Shown: positions 18,243-27,708, numbered from the stretch's first letter. The stretch is DNA of 64,000 nt from Spirochaetales bacterium (GCA_015075425.1 JABTUL010000001.1:2108001-2172000); one strand, 5' to 3'. Notes: generated by a model not told the origin, from the letters alone. Numbers and translations are program-made.

Positions 18243-19160
18243 TTGACTGCCATCGATCAAATCCAGCTTAATTTCAATCCTGCCTCCCTCATCACCCTGA
18301 ACATCGTTCTGGCTCTGGTTATGTTTGGCATTGCTCTGGACCTGCGCCTTTCTGCTTTTCAGGCAGTGCTGCGCAGTCCGAGGGCACCGGTGATTGGTCT
18401 GTTTGCCCAGTTCGTCCTCTTGCCCGCTTTCACCTACCTTGTGGTGCGCTTGATCGAACCGCATCCCAGCGTGGCCTTGGGTATGATGCTCGTGGCTGCC
18501 TGTCCGGGCGGCAATTTGTCCAACTTTTTTACTCATCTCTCCGGCGGCAATACCGCTCTGTCCGTTAGCATGACGGCCGTATCCTCGGCCCTCGCTGTGT
18601 TTTTTACGCCATTCAATCTGGCTTTCTTTAGTAGCATGTACGAACCCACCGCAAGCATTCTGCGCGAAGTGAATCTGGATTCCCTGGATATGTTCATCAA
18701 TGTCCTCTTGATCCTGGGCCTGCCTCTCGTTCTGGGCCTTCTGGTAAGCCATCGCCTGCCCAAGATTGCGCTGGTGCTCAAAAAGCCGTTTCGCTATATT
18801 TCCCTGACCTTTTTTGTTCTGTTTGTGCTGGCGGCTCTTGCGGCTAACTGGGATAATTTTCTCTCTCACATCCATCTGGTCGCCGGTCTCGTCTTCTTGC
18901 ACAATCTGGTGGCACTTCTGTCCGGTTACGGGCTGGCCTTCCTCACAAAGCTGCCGGCCTATGACAGACGCGCCATTACAGTAGAGGTGGGTATTCAGAA
19001 CTCTGGCCTGGGACTGACTCTCATTTTTAATTTCTTTGGTGGAATGGGCGGCATGGCCCTGATTGCGGCGTGGTGGGGCATCTGGCATATCATCAGTGGC
19101 CTCTTTCTCTCCGCAATCTGGTCACGAACCCCACTACCGGAAACGAAGGAGCATTTCTAA
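18243..19160 (+). CDS. BASS family (bile acid:sodium symporter-like) transporter
   Basis: 305 residues, almost entirely hydrophobic, with about nine or ten membrane segments. ACPGGNLSNFFTHLSGGN and VGIQNSGLGLTLIF correspond to the two conserved crossover regions of the family, which bind sodium and substrate. BASS members carry bile acids, pantoate, pyruvate or other organic anions; the substrate here is unknown. The start is TTG at 18243, with AAGGA ten bases before. The stop overlaps the start of the amidohydrolase gene by one base (TAATG), so the transporter may import that enzyme's substrate. Confidence 0.88.
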   Translation: MTAIDQIQLNFNPASLITLNIVLALVMFGIALDLRLSAFQAVLRSPRAPVIGLFAQFVLLPAFTYLVVRLIEPHPSVALGMMLVAACPGGNLSNFFTHLSGGNTALSVSMTAVSSALAVFFTPFNLAFFSSMYEPTASILREVNLDSLDMFINVLLILGLPLVLGLLVSHRLPKIALVLKKPFRYISLTFFVLFVLAALAANWDNFLSHIHLVAGLVFLHNLVALLSGYGLAFLTKLPAYDRRAITVEVGIQNSGLGLTLIFNFFGGMGGMALIAAWWGIWHIISGLFLSAIWSRTPLPETKEHF

Positions 19161-20917
19161 TGGGTTTCGATACCATTATCCGCGGCGGCACACTCGTCGA
19201 TGGAAGCGGGGGAGCACCGTACAACGCAGACATCGGCATCCGTGACGGCCTGATTACAGAGATTGGATCGATCGGGGGCAGCAATGGAGCACGGATCGTC
19301 GATGCGACAGGGGCCATTGTAACTCCTGGATTTGTGGATCTGCACACGCATTACGATGGTCAGGTCTCCTGGGATTCGGATCTCATGCCTTCTGTGCAGC
19401 ATGGTGTTACCACGGCCGTAATGGGATCTTGCGGAGTCGGCTTCGCTCCTGTGCATCCAGAAGACCGCCAGAAGCTCATCGATCTGATGGAAGGAGTGGA
19501 GGATATTCCCGGTGCGGCCCTGGCAGAGGGCATTCAATGGAACTGGACCAGTTTTCCGGAGTACATGGATGCCCTGGACCGGATGCCCCACACCATCGAC
19601 ATCGCCGCTCAGGTACCGCACGATGCGCTGCGGGTATTTGTGATGGGGCAGCGCGCGCTTGAGCAAGAAGAAGCCACAGCAGAGGACATCGTTAAGATGC
19701 AGTCCCTGCTCCGCGAAGCCATGCAGGCAGGCGCGGCCGGGTTCACTACCGGCCGCAGCGATGTACACCGTTCCAATTCCGGAGCCTGGACTCCGGCCTC
19801 GGAAGCCACTCGCGCAGAGTTGAACGCGCTTGCCAGTGTCCTTGCTGATCTGAAGTCCGGCGTGGTTCAGGCAGTGTCCGATTTTGACATGGAACGCGAT
19901 CAGAATCGATTCGATGCAGAATTTGATATCCTGGAAGAGTTCGCCCGGTCAGCCGGGAGTCAGCCCTTCTCTCTTTCCCTCAACCAGCGCGATTTCTGGC
20001 CCGACCTGTGGCAACGCATCATGCAGCGCGGAGAAAAAGCCGCGAAGAAAGGCATTGCCTTCCGCTTTCAGGTGGCACCCCGTGCTATCGGCGTGAATCT
20101 GGGGCTGCAGTGCACCTTCCACCCCTTCATGGGCAAGCCTTCCTACAAAGCGATCAGCCAGCTTCCTTTAACGGAGCGCGTGAAGCGAATGCAGGACCCG
20201 CAGCTCAAAGAAAAAATTCTGGCAGAAACATCAGACCGGCTCGCCGGCGATGGCACGGCCGTTCCTCCTCTGGCAGATAAACTGCTCGCTGCCATAGATA
20301 AGGTTGCCTTCAAATTGTTTGAGCTGGGGGAATCACCGGACTATGAACAGCCAATGTCACGCAGCCTGGGCGCTCAGGCCATGGCTGCTTCCCGGCAACC
20401 GCTGGATCTGGTTTACGATGCCCTCCTCAAAGACCAGGGACGGGCTTTACTCTATTTTCCCATCTACAATTATACAGAATTTTCCTACAACAATGTTCTG
20501 ACCATGATGCAACACCCGCTTTCTCTGCCCGGTCTTTCCGATGGCGGCGCTCACGTGGGCACCGTCTGCGATGCCAGTTTTCCCACCTACTTACTGGCCT
20601 ACTGGACACGCGATCGGTCTACAGAGCGCATTCCTCTGGAAAGAGCCGTGCAGATGCTCAGTTCCGATACAGCCACCCATATGGGCTACAAAGATAGAGG
20701 CCGACTGGCCGCGGGCTTCAAGGCCGATGTAAACGTGATCGACTACTCGAATCTTAAACTCAAGGCACCCCGAATGGTTAAGGATTTGCCGGCCGGTGGC
20801 CAGCGGCTCTTACAGGATGTAGAGGGCTATGTGGCGACGATGGTTTCAGGCCAGCTCATCCTGGAACAGGGTCGGCTGACTGGACAGCGGCCCGGTCGCG
20901 TTGTCCGGTCCGCGTAA
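19160..20917 (+). CDS. N-acyl-D-amino-acid deacylase-type amidohydrolase
   Basis: 585 residues of the amidohydrolase superfamily. The opening [15 protein letters not shown] is standard, and metal ligands are seen in [26 protein letters not shown] near residue 460 provides the aspartate region, and [15 protein letters not shown] closes the fold. Close relatives remove acyl groups from D-amino acids or hydrolyse related amides. The ATG at 19160 follows AAGGAG by nine bases and overlaps the transporter stop; the frame is open to 19070, but that start lies deep in the transporter gene. Confidence 0.87.
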   Translation: MGFDTIIRGGTLVDGSGGAPYNADIGIRDGLITEIGSIGGSNGARIVDATGAIVTPGFVDLHTHYDGQVSWDSDLMPSVQHGVTTAVMGSCGVGFAPVHPEDRQKLIDLMEGVEDIPGAALAEGIQWNWTSFPEYMDALDRMPHTIDIAAQVPHDALRVFVMGQRALEQEEATAEDIVKMQSLLREAMQAGAAGFTTGRSDVHRSNSGAWTPASEATRAELNALASVLADLKSGVVQAVSDFDMERDQNRFDAEFDILEEFARSAGSQPFSLSLNQRDFWPDLWQRIMQRGEKAAKKGIAFRFQVAPRAIGVNLGLQCTFHPFMGKPSYKAISQLPLTERVKRMQDPQLKEKILAETSDRLAGDGTAVPPLADKLLAAIDKVAFKLFELGESPDYEQPMSRSLGAQAMAASRQPLDLVYDALLKDQGRALLYFPIYNYTEFSYNNVLTMMQHPLSLPGLSDGGAHVGTVCDASFPTYLLAYWTRDRSTERIPLERAVQMLSSDTATHMGYKDRGRLAAGFKADVNVIDYSNLKLKAPRMVKDLPAGGQRLLQDVEGYVATMVSGQLILEQGRLTGQRPGRVVRSA

Positions 20918-20973
20918 GCAGAGGCCCGTGTTTTCAACGGCCCCTGGGCAGGACCAGGTCGGGAAAAAAGCGC

Positions 20974-20993
20974 TTGACAGACCGACCGGTCTG
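20974..20993 (+). promoter_or_regulatory. Thiolase promoter -35 box with TetR-type operator
   Basis: TTGACA (20974-20979), a perfect -35 box, runs into CAGACC-GACC-GGTCTG (20978-20993), a perfect inverted repeat of six-base arms. ACCGACCGGT-like palindromes are typical of operators bound by TetR-family regulators of acyl-CoA metabolism. The -10 box would be near 20996-21002 but is poor. A repressor here would block RNA polymerase, and the TetR gene lies one gene downstream. Confidence 0.65.
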
Positions 20994-21019
20994 CCTGTTT
21001 TTGCCAGCAGGAGAACTAC

Positions 21020-22348
21020 ATGAAACTGAAAAAATCCATTGCTCTATGTAACATCAGGCGCACGCCCTTTGCCCAGATCGGAAAGGCTCTGGGCCGATTT
21101 CCCGCCCACCATCTAGGCAAAATGGTCGCTGAAGATATCCTGAAAACGAGCGGACTGAAGAAAGAGGCCATTGATGGCGTCATTGTAGGCGAGGGCTTTC
21201 CCTTTGCCCCTAACTCGGCAAGGGTCATCTCCAGCCTGCTGGATCTTCCCGAGGCCATTCCGGCCATTACGATCAATCAGAACTGTGTTTCCAGTCTGGA
21301 AGCGGTCGCAGAAGCCGCGCGCAGGATCGAACTGGGTGAAGGGGAGACTTTCCTGGTCCTTGGCGAAGAATCGCAGACTGCCATGCCCTTTGTGGTGGCC
21401 GGGGCCCGACTCAACAAAAAGGTGGGCAATTTAGAAAAATTGAAGAAGGCTCTCGCAAGCAGCGAACTGCCCGATGGCGTGGAATTGCGCGACACCCTCG
21501 AAGATGGGCTGGGTGACGGAGAAACCAGTTACGGTATGCACGTCACTGCAGAGATCGCCGCGCAGAATTACCGCATTCCTCGCAAAACACTGGATGATTT
21601 TGCCTACCAGAGTTTCAAACGCGCTCTGGCAGCAACGGAGGCTGGAAAATACGCTCCCTACATCATGCCTGTCAAAGATGAAGACGGATCTGAACTTGCT
21701 GCCGATGAAGCAGTGCTTTTGCGCAAAGGTCTGGTAGAAAATCCGGGACGAATGGAAAGAGCCATGCTGCTTTTTGACAATCCTCAGATGAAATGGGCAG
21801 AGTTCATAAAAAAATACGACAGAGATCTGGAACATAAGGCTGACCCCACCACCAGTATCTTCAACGCCTGTCCGCGCTCTGATGGTGCGGCCGGAGTCAT
21901 CGTAACTACCGTTGAGAAGGCAAAGGAACTGGGTCTTTCCATCCAGGCGATTTTGAAAGGCTACCACATGAAAGGCGTTCATCCCAATCGCATGGGTATA
22001 GGTCAGGCTGAAGCTTCTCTGGCTCTTCTTGAGGAAATGCAAATGAAGCCAGAACAGGTGGATCGCATCGAAATCCATGAAGCTTTTGCAGCTACCGCTG
22101 TGGGGGCTCTGGAAGAAATCAAAGCGCGCACAGGATTTGCCTGGGAGAAAGCATTCCAGGAAAGCAGGATCAATCCCAACGGTGGATCCATTGCTATCGG
22201 TCATCCGTTTGGAGCTACGGGAATTCGGCTCATGGCCAATGCAGCCATGGACTTTGCAGAAGATTCGAGTGCGCGCACGGCTCTCCTGACAGCCTGTGCT
22301 CATGGTGGCATTGCCGGGGCAGTACTTATGGAACGCTACGATCCCTGA
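21020..22348 (+). CDS. Acetyl-CoA C-acyltransferase (thiolase)
   Basis: 442 residues with all thiolase active-site elements: nucleophilic Cys89 in NQNCVSS, His353 in HEAFAA, His395 in AIGHPFGATG, and Cys426 in ACAHGG. It is longer than the common 390-residue acetoacetyl-CoA thiolases, as in the FadI/FadA-like group that cuts 3-ketoacyl-CoA in beta-oxidation. The insert around residues 130-200 is consistent with that. It has its own promoter with a TetR-type operator and is followed at once by a tetR gene. Confidence 0.92.
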   Translation: MKLKKSIALCNIRRTPFAQIGKALGRFPAHHLGKMVAEDILKTSGLKKEAIDGVIVGEGFPFAPNSARVISSLLDLPEAIPAITINQNCVSSLEAVAEAARRIELGEGETFLVLGEESQTAMPFVVAGARLNKKVGNLEKLKKALASSELPDGVELRDTLEDGLGDGETSYGMHVTAEIAAQNYRIPRKTLDDFAYQSFKRALAATEAGKYAPYIMPVKDEDGSELAADEAVLLRKGLVENPGRMERAMLLFDNPQMKWAEFIKKYDRDLEHKADPTTSIFNACPRSDGAAGVIVTTVEKAKELGLSIQAILKGYHMKGVHPNRMGIGQAEASLALLEEMQMKPEQVDRIEIHEAFAATAVGALEEIKARTGFAWEKAFQESRINPNGGSIAIGHPFGATGIRLMANAAMDFAEDSSARTALLTACAHGGIAGAVLMERYDP

Positions 22349-22358
22349 GGTGAACGCG

Positions 22359-22970
22359 GTGAGTAAACATGGACCGTCTGTCCGGGAGCGCCTCGTGCAG
22401 ACGGCCATGGATCTCTTCTACCGGCAGGGCTATGCGGAAAGCGGACTCAAGCAGATCCTCAAAGAGTCCGCTGTTGCCCGGGCTTCCTTCTATGATCATT
22501 TTGCCTCCAAAGAGGAACTGGCGCTCTACTATTTGCAGAGCCAGAGCGATCTGTACCGTGAAAGAACCAGGCGACTGATGGAGCACCATCCTCATCCTCT
22601 CGACTACGTAGAGGTACAGGTGAGGCTACTGCGCAAGGCAATCAAAAGCCCGGTTTTCTTTGGTTGCGCCCTGGCAAACTTTGCCGCGCTGCCCCAGGAG
22701 GATCGGCTCAAAGAAAAAGCAGAGCAAATTACCAGGGAATGGTGCTCTCTGTATGCGCAGTACTTTGATGCTGCCAGGAAAGCCCGGATACTGCTTCCGA
22801 CCTGCGATGTCTGGGAGCTGGCCATCCAGTTCAAAACCATCTATGAAGGTTCCCTGATTCTCTGGCGCATGAGCGGGCAACCGGACCCCATTGTCCACAG
22901 TCGGGAGCTGTACCGCATACTGCTCAAAGCGAATCTGGTGGATGGACACCTTTCCGGGAGTACTTTCTGA
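22359..22970 (+). CDS. TetR family regulator, likely repressor of the thiolase operon
   Basis: 203 residues from the GTG at 22359, which follows a GAGGTG ribosome binding site overlapping the thiolase stop. The helix-turn-helix is at about residues 10-55 (AMDLFYRQGYAESGL, then VARASFYDHFASKEEL). The C-terminal ligand domain (residues 75-190) is of the kind seen in YxaF/LmrA-like regulators. Co-transcription with thiolase and the palindrome in the thiolase promoter suggest a self-regulating switch, probably responding to an acyl-CoA. The ligand is an inference. Confidence 0.88.
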   Translation: MSKHGPSVRERLVQTAMDLFYRQGYAESGLKQILKESAVARASFYDHFASKEELALYYLQSQSDLYRERTRRLMEHHPHPLDYVEVQVRLLRKAIKSPVFFGCALANFAALPQEDRLKEKAEQITREWCSLYAQYFDAARKARILLPTCDVWELAIQFKTIYEGSLILWRMSGQPDPIVHSRELYRILLKANLVDGHLSGSTF

Positions 22971-23085
22971 TCCGCAGGCCGCGCACACCTGGTTCAGCGC
23001 AGCCCCCGGGAATTTACAGCAGGCACTCTTTCATCGGCCGGGAAAAAATCCTTTTCAGTCCCAAAGCAGCATTCAGCGTGGATGC

Positions 23086-23307
23086 ATGATCTCCGAAGCC
23101 CAGAAAAAATGCCTGGACCTTTACAATGAGGGCCTCGCTCTTTACAAGCAGCGTAAATGGCAGGAAGCCATCGCGCGTTTTGAAGAAGGCTTGAAGGCGG
23201 TTCCGGGAGACGGGCCATCAAAACTCTACATAGAACGCTGCAATCAATACATCAAGAATCCACCCGGCGCTGACTGGGATGGCGTTTTTGTGATGACCAC
23301 CAAGTAA
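23086..23307 (+). CDS. Free-standing adenylate-cyclase-tail-like TPR microprotein
   Basis: 73 residues, starting MISEAQKKCLDLYNEG. The sequence has one TPR-like hairpin (LALYKQRKWQEAIARFEEG) and then VPGDGPSKLYIERCNQYI and PPGADWDGVFVMTTK. This arrangement is the usual C-terminal tail of class III adenylate cyclases, here without any cyclase domain. The frame is open from 22891 but that part overlaps tetR. It is seven bases before a bactofilin gene, so the two are likely co-expressed. A role in protein binding near the bactofilin is possible but unproven. Confidence 0.75.
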   Translation: MISEAQKKCLDLYNEGLALYKQRKWQEAIARFEEGLKAVPGDGPSKLYIERCNQYIKNPPGADWDGVFVMTTK

Positions 23308-23313
23308 AATCCT

Positions 23314-23679
23314 ATGGCAAGAAAGAAAGAACTGCTTCGATCGATTACAGAGGAAGGTGGCGTTGTCACCGTCCTTGGCCGGGAAACCGCTTTCCAGGGA
23401 GTACTGGAATTCGACAGACCTTTACAGATCAACGGCCATTTTGAGGGTGAAATCAAAACAGATGGCGTGCTCATGATTGGCGAGGGCGCGATTGTGAAAG
23501 CTCGCATTGAGGCCGGGACGGTAATCGTTGGCGGGGAAATCACGGGAAACGTCACCGCTCGCACCAGACTGGAAATGCTGCCTTCAGGAAAAGTATACGG
23601 GAATATCAAGACTGCTAAACTGCAGATTGCTGATGGCGTGGTTTTCGACGGCAACTGCGAAATGATCCAGCCCGGTTAA
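23314..23679 (+). CDS. Bactofilin (first copy)
   Basis: 121-residue bactofilin, a filament-forming cytoskeletal protein with a right-handed beta-helix core. The DUF583 repeats run from about residue 20 (VLEFDRPLQINGHFEGEI) to 115 (LQIADGVVFDGNCEM). The N-terminal tail KKELLRSITEEGG is short and could bind the membrane. Its 3' end overlaps the glycosyltransferase gene on the other strand by 4 bases. A second bactofilin lies at 27813-28211. Confidence 0.9.
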   Translation: MARKKELLRSITEEGGVVTVLGRETAFQGVLEFDRPLQINGHFEGEIKTDGVLMIGEGAIVKARIEAGTVIVGGEITGNVTARTRLEMLPSGKVYGNIKTAKLQIADGVVFDGNCEMIQPG

Positions 23680-24779
23680 CCCTCCGCAAGCAAATCCCGA
23701 AAGGCCTGCTGGTGGATTTGCGCCGTTCGCTTCCATGTCCAATCGCTTCGGGAAAATCGCCGCCGCTTTTTCAGTGGTAGGGCTCTGTGCATTGTAAATA
23801 AAGATGCCGTCCAGCCGGCAATGTCCCCTGGTGCCACATAGACGCCACCCGGACCGGCAATTTCATGCAAACTGGGAATATCAGAAAGGATAACAGGCAG
23901 GCCGCTTGCCAGAGCTTCCAGAGCGGAAAGCCCAAAACCCTCGTAAAGGCTGGGGAGGCAAAAGAAGGCCGCGGCACTGTAGAGCACACCCAGTTCTCCA
24001 TCACTTAAAGCTTCCATTACATGAAGGTACCCTGTGGCCACCGCTCGATCCAGAGAACTATAGAATTCTTTACTTTCCCAGCCACGCCTCCCTGCTAAAA
24101 CCAGATCCAGCGGTTCTATCCGTTCACGATCGCACAGCAGCCGATAGCCCGCATAAGCTGCCAGCAGGGTTCCGTAATTCTTACGCGGCTCAAGGGTCGA
24201 AACACTCAAGATAAAGGGTCGCGGGAGCGGTGGCTTCCAGCGCACCACAGGAGGTGGCGAGTAGCCCAGGAGAGCAACGGTTGCACGCTGAGCCGGGTAG
24301 CCGTAGATGCGAATCATATCGGCCTGGGTTTGCGCACTGATGGAGAGAATACGGCCGGCGCGCCTGATACTGTATCCTTGAACGATCCTTTGCTGGTAAC
24401 GAGCCAGCCGACGCATTGCCTCTGGATAGAAAACGGCCACCAGATCGTAGAACGTCAGTACGGCCGGCATGCGCGGCAGAAACAGAGGGAGGACCTGCTG
24501 CGATCCCCAGAACAGATCCAGAGGCTTGTTTCGCAGAAGCCAGGGCAGGGCAAGATTGAAATAGAGTCCACCCTTGCGGGAAAGAATACCCTGCCCGGTG
24601 TGCCAGTGGATGTGATTCGCCGGCAGGTCGGCAAAATCGGCATGGAGTGGCAAATGACTGAAAAGATGGAAGGTGAAGCCTTCTGTGGCCGGCGTGTTCC
24701 GCAAAATCTCAGCAATCACCCGGGCCACACCAGAAGTGGGCCGCGAAAGCGGCCGGCCATCAACTCCAATCTGTATCAA
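23676..24779 (-). CDS. Family 4 glycosyltransferase
   Basis: 367 residues of the GT-B type. The C-terminal donor domain shows FILSVSTLEPRKNYGTLL, then LPSLYEGFGLSALEALASG, the usual E-x7-E nucleotide-sugar motif. The N-terminal acceptor domain begins GVDGRPLSRPTSGVARV. It probably transfers a sugar to lipid or polysaccharide; the acceptor is unknown. The TTG start overlaps the hfq stop by 4 bases, so it is translated from the rho-hfq transcript. Confidence 0.88.
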   Translation of the reverse strand: MIQIGVDGRPLSRPTSGVARVIAEILRNTPATEGFTFHLFSHLPLHADFADLPANHIHWHTGQGILSRKGGLYFNLALPWLLRNKPLDLFWGSQQVLPLFLPRMPAVLTFYDLVAVFYPEAMRRLARYQQRIVQGYSIRRAGRILSISAQTQADMIRIYGYPAQRATVALLGYSPPPVVRWKPPLPRPFILSVSTLEPRKNYGTLLAAYAGYRLLCDRERIEPLDLVLAGRRGWESKEFYSSLDRAVATGYLHVMEALSDGELGVLYSAAAFFCLPSLYEGFGLSALEALASGLPVILSDIPSLHEIAGPGGVYVAPGDIAGWTASLFTMHRALPLKKRRRFSRSDWTWKRTAQIHQQAFRDLLAEG

Positions 24780-25006
24780 GCGCTTTTGGTTTTGCGTTCT
24801 GGACGGGGCAAATGCGCTGGCTGGATCGATGTAATGGAATGCTTGAACACAAGCGACTGATGTTTATCCGTTTCTACAAGCACGGTAAAGGCATCGTGTC
24901 CGATAACCTTGCCTTTCACGTGGACCCCGTTACGCAAAAAGAAAGTCAGAGGTTTTTGCCTTTCAATGGCTGTGGCCAAGATGACATCCTGGTTCTGGCT
25001 GCGCAC
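24776..25006 (-). CDS. hfq: RNA chaperone Hfq
   Basis: 76 residues. The Sm1 region reads FFLRNGVHVKGKVIGHDAFT and the Sm2 region SLVFKHSITSIQP, with the Lys-His pair at residues 55-56 that contacts RNA in the family. The N-terminal QNQDVILATAIERQ matches the helix that frames the proximal face. The start is GTG with GGAAG eight bases before. Hfq rings bring small RNAs to mRNAs. The gene sits 59 bases after rho and overlaps the glycosyltransferase. The C-terminal tail is short and basic. Confidence 0.9.
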   Translation of the reverse strand: MRSQNQDVILATAIERQKPLTFFLRNGVHVKGKVIGHDAFTVLVETDKHQSLVFKHSITSIQPAHLPRPERKTKSA

Positions 25007-25065
25007 AGGGCAGGCTTCCAGGGCTGCCCGGAAAGTTCAAACAGAATTCGTACGCTTGAAAAATT

Positions 25066-26493
25066 CTAAAGGCCGGAAGGCACGTTCATGCTGCCCAGAA
25101 AGTCTTCATTGGTTTTGGTATTCTTCATGCGTTCGAGCAGAAGCTCCATGGCTTCTGTGGTAGAGAGCGGACTGAGTACCTTACGCAAGACAAACACTTT
25201 ATTGAGCACAACAGGATCAAGCAGCAGCTCTTCTTTGCGCGTGCCTGATTTATTGATTTCAATGGCCGGAAAGATACGCTTGTCCGCAAGCCGCCGGTCC
25301 AGATGGACTTCCATGTTACCGGTACCTTTGAACTCTTCAAAGATCACCTCATCCATCCGGGAGCCTGTATCTACCAGTGCAGTTGCTATGATCGTTAGAG
25401 AACCACCGTGCTCAATATTGCGCGCGGCGCCAAAAAACCGTTTGGGTTTGTGCAGAGCATTGGAATCCACACCACCGGACAGAATCTTTCCGGAAGTGGG
25501 AATCACCTGGTTGTAGGCTCGCGCGAGCCTGGTAATGGAATCGAGTAGAATTACCACATCGCGACCGTGTTCAACAAGTCTTTTGGCCTTTTCAATGACC
25601 ATATCGGCAACCTGAACATGCCGCGAAGCCGGTTCATCAAAGGTGGAGCTTACCACCTCACCTCTGACGTTGCGGGCCATATCGGTGACTTCTTCCGGCC
25701 GCTCGTCAATGAGGAGTACAATCAATGTTACTTCTGGATGGTTGTGGGTGATGGCATTGGCAATGTTTTGCATCAGAATTGTCTTGCCCGTGCGTGGTGG
25801 CGCCACGATCAAACCGCGCTGACCTTTGCCAATCGGCGTCATGAGATCAATGATCCGCGTGTCCATCTGCGATGGATTCCATTCCATGACCAGTCGCTCA
25901 TCAGGATAGAGCGGAGTCAGGTTATCAAAAAGAATCCGCCGATGAGCAACATCGGGATGCTCCCCGTTGATGCTATCCACCCGCAGCATGGCAAAGAAAC
26001 GTTCTGATTCTTTGGGAGAACGAATCTGCCCGGATATGGTATCGCCGGTGCGCAGTCCAAAAAGTCGGATCTGTGATGGGGAAACATAAATATCATCAGG
26101 TCCCGGGAGGTAATTGTAATCGGGGCTGCGTAAAAAACCATAGCCTTCCTGCAACCGCTCGAGGGTGCCGTGGGCGATAACTGTACCATTGCGTTCCACC
26201 TGCTTTTGTAAGATGGCAAAGATCAAGTTTTGCTTCTTCTGCCCGGCGGAAAATTCCACTCCCAGGGACTCTGCCAGCTCCGTTACTTCATGGATGGGCT
26301 TGCGCTTGAGTTCGCCAAGATCTATGGGATCGGGTATCGGGCCATCGTAAGGGACCTTTTTCACATGGCCTTTGCCGTTACTCTCTTCATCCCCCTCTGC
26401 TTCCGGCAGGAAGCCCGGATCCTCATAGATTTCCCGTTCACGAATCTGGCGATCGTCCCGGGAACGGGAACGAGATCCTTTTCTGGCTGGCAT
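25066..26493 (-). CDS. rho: Transcription termination factor Rho
   Basis: 475 residues. The first 55 form a charged, probably disordered extension ([17 protein letters not shown]), followed by a Rho N-terminal helical part, then the RNA-binding cold-shock-like fold at about 105-180 ([20 protein letters not shown]). The Walker A motif APPRTGKT is at 231-238, with [15 protein letters not shown] as Walker B and the Q-loop region [16 protein letters not shown] lies seven bases before the ATG. Rho is an ATP-driven helicase that ends transcription. Confidence 0.97.
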   Translation of the reverse strand: MPARKGSRSRSRDDRQIREREIYEDPGFLPEAEGDEESNGKGHVKKVPYDGPIPDPIDLGELKRKPIHEVTELAESLGVEFSAGQKKQNLIFAILQKQVERNGTVIAHGTLERLQEGYGFLRSPDYNYLPGPDDIYVSPSQIRLFGLRTGDTISGQIRSPKESERFFAMLRVDSINGEHPDVAHRRILFDNLTPLYPDERLVMEWNPSQMDTRIIDLMTPIGKGQRGLIVAPPRTGKTILMQNIANAITHNHPEVTLIVLLIDERPEEVTDMARNVRGEVVSSTFDEPASRHVQVADMVIEKAKRLVEHGRDVVILLDSITRLARAYNQVIPTSGKILSGGVDSNALHKPKRFFGAARNIEHGGSLTIIATALVDTGSRMDEVIFEEFKGTGNMEVHLDRRLADKRIFPAIEINKSGTRKEELLLDPVVLNKVFVLRKVLSPLSTTEAMELLLERMKNTKTNEDFLGSMNVPSGL

Positions 26494-26507
26494 AGATGCT
26501 CCTTATG

Positions 26508-26521
26508 GCCCCCCGGGGGGC
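26508..26521 (-). promoter_or_regulatory. GC palindrome in the rho leader
   Basis: GCCCCCCGGGGGGC is a perfect 14-base palindrome placed a few bases before the Shine-Dalgarno of rho, downstream of a C-rich, A/T-rich leader. rho is self-controlled in other bacteria, so this structure could take part in such control. Two mRNA copies could also pair. Function is inference only. Confidence 0.4.
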
Positions 26522-26643
26522 GAAAAAGTTCGGGGGAAACAAAACTTAATGATGATAATCGTTTAAACTTTTACCGGACGGCTCAAGTGATTGTTAGCAA
26601 TATTTAAGTCGTTTCCCTGACAACAAAAAATTTAGGCGCCGGT

Positions 26644-27708
26644 TCAAAACTTTACGTAGCGAAACGGATTGACCGGCTTTCCATTGACGATGACTTCAAA
26701 ATGCAGATGCGGGCCTGTAGACAGGCCAGTATTTCCGGATCGGGCAATCACTGCCCCGGCTTTGACAACGTCTCCGGCACTTACATGAAAGCGACTCAGA
26801 TGCGCATACAGCGTCTTCAAATTTCCGCCATGATCAATGATAACTGCTTTCCCGTACGATCCCAGGTATCCGGCATAGTGCACCCGACCGGACCTGGCAG
26901 CGCGCACGCTGGCATAGCTCATGCCAATGTCAATGCCGGTATGCACCTGCCAGCGTCGCGAGAACGGATGGATGCGGCGACCAAAACCGGATGTCAAACG
27001 GCCGGAACCGGGAAAGATCCAGGTGGGGGCCGGTGGTTCCGGAATCTTTGCATTGGGTAGAAAAACGCGAACACCGTTCTCCACGATGTCAAGATCCTCA
27101 AGATCAGGATTATCCTGCATGAGCTCATCAAGACTGACCGAGTAGCGATCAGCAACGGCGGCCAGGGTATCGCGCGGTGTCATTTTGTACATGAGACCCG
27201 GCTTAACCGGTATGATAACTTTCTGTCCCGTCTTTAGCTCATCCGACTCCAGATGAGATGCCTTACGGATGAGAGCCACTGGTATGCTGTACTTCCGGGC
27301 GATTCCATCAAGGGATTCACCGGGTTTCACCGTATGCGTACGGGTTTTACCGGTATAGGCCGGCTCATCTTTTAATAATTCTTCTTTAAGTTTTTCCGAG
27401 CGCTCTTCGAGTTCTACCGGCTGCAAAGACGATTCCAGACGTTCGAGTTCTTCAGCGTCAATGGTATCCGCGGTACTGCTACTGGTGATGAGAGCCAGGC
27501 CCCCGGAGAACATGAAGAACAGAGCAAGGAAGCTCATACCACCAACACGGTATTTTTTACGCCCCAGTTCCAGCTTGCGCACGACCGGATGTTCGCGGCC
27601 GGGATAGCTGTAAAGGAAGGTCCCCCCTCCCAAGTGCATCAGGGAAAATCGACCCTTCAGATGAAAGAGCCTCTGGCCACTTCGATTCTTGAAACGCTTG
27701 TTATACAT
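26644..27708 (-). CDS. LysM and M23 peptidase (cell wall endopeptidase)
   Basis: 354 residues. One membrane segment at about 56-76 anchors it facing the periplasm. Two LysM domains follow (HTVKPGESLDGIARKYSI at 125-142; YKMTPRDTLAAVADRYSV at 174-191), then an M23/LytM domain with zinc ligands His256, Asp260 and His336, and His334 (TGPHLHFEV). No ligand is missing, so it should cut peptidoglycan cross-links. It follows a bactofilin gene in the same direction, as in the bactofilin-M23 pairs that set cell shape in other bacteria. Confidence 0.93.
   Translation of the reverse strand: MYNKRFKNRSGQRLFHLKGRFSLMHLGGGTFLYSYPGREHPVVRKLELGRKKYRVGGMSFLALFFMFSGGLALITSSSTADTIDAEELERLESSLQPVELEERSEKLKEELLKDEPAYTGKTRTHTVKPGESLDGIARKYSIPVALIRKASHLESDELKTGQKVIIPVKPGLMYKMTPRDTLAAVADRYSVSLDELMQDNPDLEDLDIVENGVRVFLPNAKIPEPPAPTWIFPGSGRLTSGFGRRIHPFSRRWQVHTGIDIGMSYASVRAARSGRVHYAGYLGSYGKAVIIDHGGNLKTLYAHLSRFHVSAGDVVKAGAVIARSGNTGLSTGPHLHFEVIVNGKPVNPFRYVKF

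Noticed and set aside
18102-19088. A long open frame (328 codons) antisense to the BASS transporter
   Set aside because: Its protein is rich in Gln, His, Lys and Arg with no domain, the usual mirror of a hydrophobic membrane protein gene. The plus-strand frame is a clear transporter.
21431-22408. A 325-codon frame antisense to the thiolase
   Set aside because: The thiolase has all its catalytic motifs; the antisense product has none and is a shadow.
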